Assembly: GCA_016716665.1 (NCBI GenBank) | Contig: JADJVH010000020.1 | Coordinates: forward strand, 1 to 52,981 | Length of the DNA: 52,981 nt | From: Candidatus Opimibacter iunctus | GTDB taxonomy: Bacteria > Bacteroidota > Bacteroidia > Chitinophagales > Saprospiraceae | Direction of reading: 5' to 3' | Shown: piece by piece, positions 49,882 to 52,981 of the stretch | How positions within the stretch are numbered: position 1 is the stretch's first letter | How the letters are laid out: every line of letters begins with the position of its first letter | The notes under the pieces: generated by a model | Seen by the model: only the letters and a program-made list of their open reading frames with translations | What the model was told of the DNA's origin: nothing | Database searches by the model: none | Program-made: the position numbers and the translations under genes

Positions 49882-52800
49882 GGTATCGGATTGGAGTCAT
49901 CTGTGCACCCAACACTCCTTTGCTTAGGCTTGCCAGTGTGAGGTCTCCATTTTCAATGGTATTATTCGCGCTGACAAATATCTTATCCGTCCTTGCCCTA
50001 GCCGATCCGGGCCCAGAATTGGTCACTGTGGTTTGAATTGTAAAATATTGCCCTGAAATCACCTCTACCGGACAATTAAATGATGTAGGCTGCAGATCAG
50101 GATACAAAGCCAGTTTTACATGAAGCCGTTTGGGACTACCAGCAATCCGCATGGTATTTGCATTGTTTGAACGGTCTGTATCTTCATTGAGATCCTCACT
50201 ATCCGTTTCAAAGAAGGCATAATAATCACCACTAATACCATCCGGCACTTTCCATTGCACGGAGATCACTTTAGGTAGGCCTTGTGAAATCCGTCCGCCG
50301 TTGTAGGAAATGGAGCCAAGGAGCATGTCACCCCCGGCATTAAAAATACTATCTGCAGAAAAGTAGTACCGGTCTGTCCATCCCGAATAATACGTCGGAA
50401 AATTATTCAGATTGCTTACCTCATACTGGGCAGTATACGTTTGTCCTGATGTCAGCGTGTCAGGCAAACCGGAGAATGCACTCAGTGCCAGATCGATCTC
50501 CGGATAAGGCTCAAGAACAACAAGACCACTTCGAAGGATGTTGTTGGATTCTCCGCTTCCTTCATATGCCTTCTGTGTGGCATCACTGATAATATAAATG
50601 TAATATTCATTGGGGTTCTGGTCAATGGGTGTTTCAAGAGAAACTGTATATGCTATGGTTTGGCTTGTATCTAACAAAGATGTTTGTCGGGTGCCTAAAG
50701 GCATAGCTGTCGCCCGGTTCCAGGCTGGTGAAAAGGAAATGAAAATACTATCAGTGACATTGACCGTCACCGGTACATCCCCCTGGTTGGCCAGATGATA
50801 AGAAAAGGAAAAAGGTATTCCGGCCCGAATGGTATCCGGTGAGATCATGCCTGAAGTCACCAGGTCAGGATGCGGCGCTTCAAAAATAGTCAAGGGTGAA
50901 GCAAGAACATTATTCATCTCATTGTTTTCAAAAACCCCCAATCCGGCATCCGCCATCACGATCAGGTACTTGGAACCAAACTGATCTGCCGGCAGCGCCA
51001 CTGAGAATGTATTTGAAACGGTATCCTCCGTAGTGAGCACAACATTATTCACTGACCGCGATGACAACAGGAAATCTGTCATCGTAGAAAGGGTATTGTC
51101 ATTGGATAGGTAATACCTGTTGGTATAATTGCCATAATAATTACCTGGCCCGGAATTAATCACCTCCGTCCGGATACTGACCGTACTTCCGGACATGACC
51201 ATGGCAGGATGGATCAGTGAATCAGGTACAAGGTCAGGTTGAGTGATGATGATGGGGTCTGAACGCAGGATGTTATTATTTTCAAATTCATATTCATTGA
51301 TCTTATTGTTGTAATCAGCGACGACATATATATAATATGGCCCGCTGTATCCTCCGGTCAGCTTTACATTCACAGTCCGCTCTTCATATTGCCCTGGCAT
51401 CAATCCGGGATTATGATAAGCGTAGCCTAAATGAACAAGAAAATTGGTATTGAATACAGGAGATTGGGATAAATAGTACCTGTCTGTATGCGCTGCTGTC
51501 GGTGCTGATCCGCCCTGGTTCTTGATTTGGAACGTAACCGGATACGTCTGGTACAAACTCATGGTATCCGGAGTGTCCAGACTGTCAGGCACTAAATCTG
51601 CGGGAGGTGTGAGGACCACCTGGATGACACCACTGTTCAAGGCGTTGTTGCCTTCAGAAGCAAATTCAAACACATTGAATTTGTAATCCGTATTCACGTG
51701 TATCAGATAATTACCAAAAATATTCTGTGGAATGACGACCGGCATATTCACGGTATATCCGGCATCAGGCAACAAGGCACCCACATGGGTTTTTGTTCCG
51801 AGCACTGCGGATATCCCGTTATTATTACCAGGAGCCGGTATAAGGGTAATCTCATCCTTCCAAATGGATGCGCCCGTGATTCCGGAGCCAAGATTTGTCA
51901 CTGTGTAAGTCATGTTAATGGTCTCCCCGGAAAAAGTGATCAGCGGTGTGGTGATATTGGTCACCAACAGATCCGGTGGAGGACTTAATGTCACATTGAT
52001 TTGCGTCGCACTGTACGCGGTGTTATTGTTATCAACCGTTTCCTTGATCCCATTGTAATGATCCGTCTTGATGATGATGTAATACAATCCATTTGATCCC
52101 TGCGGAAGGACCACATTTGCGCTATGTGTATAGGACTGATTCGGGTTTAGCGAATTGAGGCTCGGGACGGATGCCAGCAACGGATCAAAACTATTGTAGG
52201 TCGGATCCGCGGAAAGGTAGATATTCTCATACCATGTTCCTGGTATCGTTAACCCTGCCCCTTGATTTTTAGTAACCCATTCGACACCAATCGTTTGCTC
52301 CGAAAATCCTGTAGCCGGAATCGTAATCGATTGAATGACGAGGTCCGGAAGAAACCGAACGGAAAATGCGGACGTATCGGATGCCAATTCTTCATTGCAG
52401 ATATTAACAGCATGTACCTGCCAGAGATATGTGGTCCCATAGCTCAATCCAGTGGCAAGCTTATTGATCGTAGTGACACCTGAATAAGTAGGTGTTACGG
52501 GTTTACTTCCTGTATTTGGCCAGATAAATATCTTATAGGAGGCTGCATTGGTGACCGGTGACCAGGAGAGGGACACCTGGTTTTCAAGACCGGTCGTACC
52601 ATTGGCTGGAATGAGGTTTCCGGGGGGCGTATTGAGCGGCGGATAATTTGTAAACGTATAGGAAGTGCTGTCATTTGAAGGATTGACATCGGAAGGGAAA
52701 TCAATCCAGGTGGTCAGTATATGTGTACCGAACGTGGAAGGATCAATGGTCTCTGTAAAATTGTAAAACAAAGTGTCTCCAGGCGGAACCTGAAGTGATC

Positions 52801-52981
52801 CCAAATTCTCTTCGACAGTCTCACCTCCAAATGTATAAGAAAGGTCAAAACCTGTTGACACCGAACTACCCATGTTGACCAATGCTACTTCTACGATCTC
52901 TGCACCACTCAGTCCACAACCTGCCTGAGGGGATAGCACCTGTGCCATCTTAATATCAAAGGACACTGGCGTGAATTCATC
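49847..52981 (-). CDS. CARDB/FN3-repeat surface protein, 5' end outside the window (first operon gene seen)
   Basis: The frame is open to the right edge (DEFTPVSFDIKMAQVL...), so the real start lies beyond 52981. About 1,040 residues are seen. First comes a CARDB-like domain, then a fibronectin-III-like domain (LSWSPVTNAASYKIFIWPNTG ... YGTTYLWQVHAVN). At least seven CARDB repeats follow, each opening DLV/DLL/DLxP and containing NNNxx near the end (DLVIQSITIP, DLLVTNITTP, DLVPDSLDTP, DLVPDSLIHP, DLVTSGMISP, DLALSAFSGLP, DLQPTSFNCP). Such repeats form long adhesive or stalk-like surface proteins. The frame fails at about 49882-49883 (VCICSCKLFR). Dropping one C of the CC there restores RYLSVFVPASYSG and joins the next segment. 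With all parts joined, the protein exceeds 1,500 residues. Confidence 0.75.
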   Translation of the reverse strand, partial: DEFTPVSFDIKMAQVLSPQAGCGLSGAEIVEVALVNMGSSVSTGFDLSYTFGGETVEENLGSLQVPPGDTLFYNFTETIDPSTFGTHILTTWIDFPSDVNPSNDSTSYTFTNYPPLNTPPGNLIPANGTTGLENQVSLSWSPVTNAASYKIFIWPNTGSKPVTPTYSGVTTINKLATGLSYGTTYLWQVHAVNICNEELASDTSAFSVRFLPDLVIQSITIPATGFSEQTIGVEWVTKNQGAGLTIPGTWYENIYLSADPTYNSFDPLLASVPSLNSLNPNQSYTHSANVVLPQGSNGLYYIIIKTDHYNGIKETVDNNNTAYSATQINVTLSPPPDLLVTNITTPLITFSGETINMTYTVTNLGSGITGASIWKDEITLIPAPGNNNGISAVLGTKTHVGALLPDAGYTVNMPVVIPQNIFGNYLIHVNTDYKFNVFEFASEGNNALNSGVIQVVLTPPADLVPDSLDTPDTMSLYQTYPVTFQIKNQGGSAPTAAHTDRYYLSQSPVFNTNFLVHLGYAYHNPGLMPGQYEERTVNVKLTGGYSGPYYIYVVADYNNKINEYEFENNNILRSDPIIITQPDLVPDSLIHPAMVMSGSTVSIRTEVINSGPGNYYGNYTNRYYLSNDNTLSTMTDFLLSSRSVNNVVLTTEDTVSNTFSVALPADQFGSKYLIVMADAGLGVFENNEMNNVLASPLTIFEAPHPDLVTSGMISPDTIRAGIPFSFSYHLANQGDVPVTVNVTDSIFISFSPAWNRATAMPLGTRQTSLLDTSQTIAYTVSLETPIDQNPNEYYIYIISDATQKAYEGSGESNNILRSGLVVLEPYPEIDLALSAFSGLPDTLTSGQTYTAQYEVSNLNNFPTYYSGWTDRYYFSADSIFNAGGDMLLGSISYNGGRISQGLPKVISVQWKVPDGISGDYYAFFETDSEDLNEDTDRSNNANTMRIAGSPKRLHVKLALYPDLQPTSFNCPVEVISGQYFTIQTTVTNSGPGSARARTDKIFVSANNTIENGDLTLASLSKGVLGAQMTPIRYLVCICSCKLFR

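Overview
The window is most likely from a member of the Bacteroidota, probably near the Saprospiria/Sphingobacteria. This is inferred from the gene content and was not tested by database search. Three secreted proteins carry type IX secretion (T9SS) C-terminal sorting domains. There is a TonB-type energy transducer, LytS/LytTR signalling, a lysine/alanine histone-H1-like protein and a YdbS/YdbT PH-domain pair. At least eight gene starts are preceded by the Bacteroidota -7 promoter box TAnnTTTG. No phage, integrase, transposase, CRISPR or rRNA was found. The only RNA gene seen is tRNA-Asn(GTT).

Layout. 1-7.6 kb: 5' part of an lgt-like gene with two compensating frameshifts, an outer-membrane beta-barrel protein, a TonB-like protein, Xaa-Pro aminopeptidase, a broken small lipoprotein gene, a YkvA-like membrane protein, the histone-like protein, a PH-like membrane protein, a DinB-like protein and a LACTB-like serine hydrolase lipoprotein. 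7.7-11.4 kb: a forward cluster of nucleoside permease, Gfo/Idh/MocA oxidoreductase and thiolase. 11.7-15.6 kb: a large lectin-like T9SS surface protein split by one frameshift. 15.9-17.8 kb: gyrB. 18.3-21.8 kb: a large PNGase F-related secreted protein. 21.9-27.3 kb: mfd with ydbS and ydbT. 27.4-33.6 kb: a small membrane protein, glycyl-tRNA synthetase, a lipoprotein, a TfoX-N protein, and a GMC dehydrogenase with its Tat-signal small subunit. 33.8-38.2 kb: tRNA-Asn, a GIY-YIG protein, an FG-GAP/ASPIC T9SS protein and a LytS/LytTR two-component pair. 38.3-42.9 kb: fatty acid hydroxylase, YdeI-like protein, rlmN, a family 2 glycosyltransferase and a lipoprotein.

43.2-52.98 kb: a tightly packed minus-strand operon of four exported proteins that enters from beyond the right edge. 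In order of transcription these are a CARDB-repeat surface protein, a 539-residue PKD-like protein, a 271-residue unknown exported protein, and a SprB-repeat/beta-helix protein. Three of the gaps between its reading frames are single-base frameshifts in homopolymers, not true gene boundaries.

Two non-coding patterns stand out. First, intergenic regions repeatedly hold short tandem arrays of 7-9 nt units, each array with a different unit sequence. Second, there are dispersed palindromic elements: a pair sharing an approximately 21-nt arm at 6.3 and 39.2 kb, a MITE-like element at 28 kb, and a 28-nt perfect palindrome at 30.6 kb. The frameshifts are in short homopolymers and mostly leave both halves conserved, so sequencing or assembly error is the first explanation. 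A G7 tract in the last operon could also be a phase-variable site.
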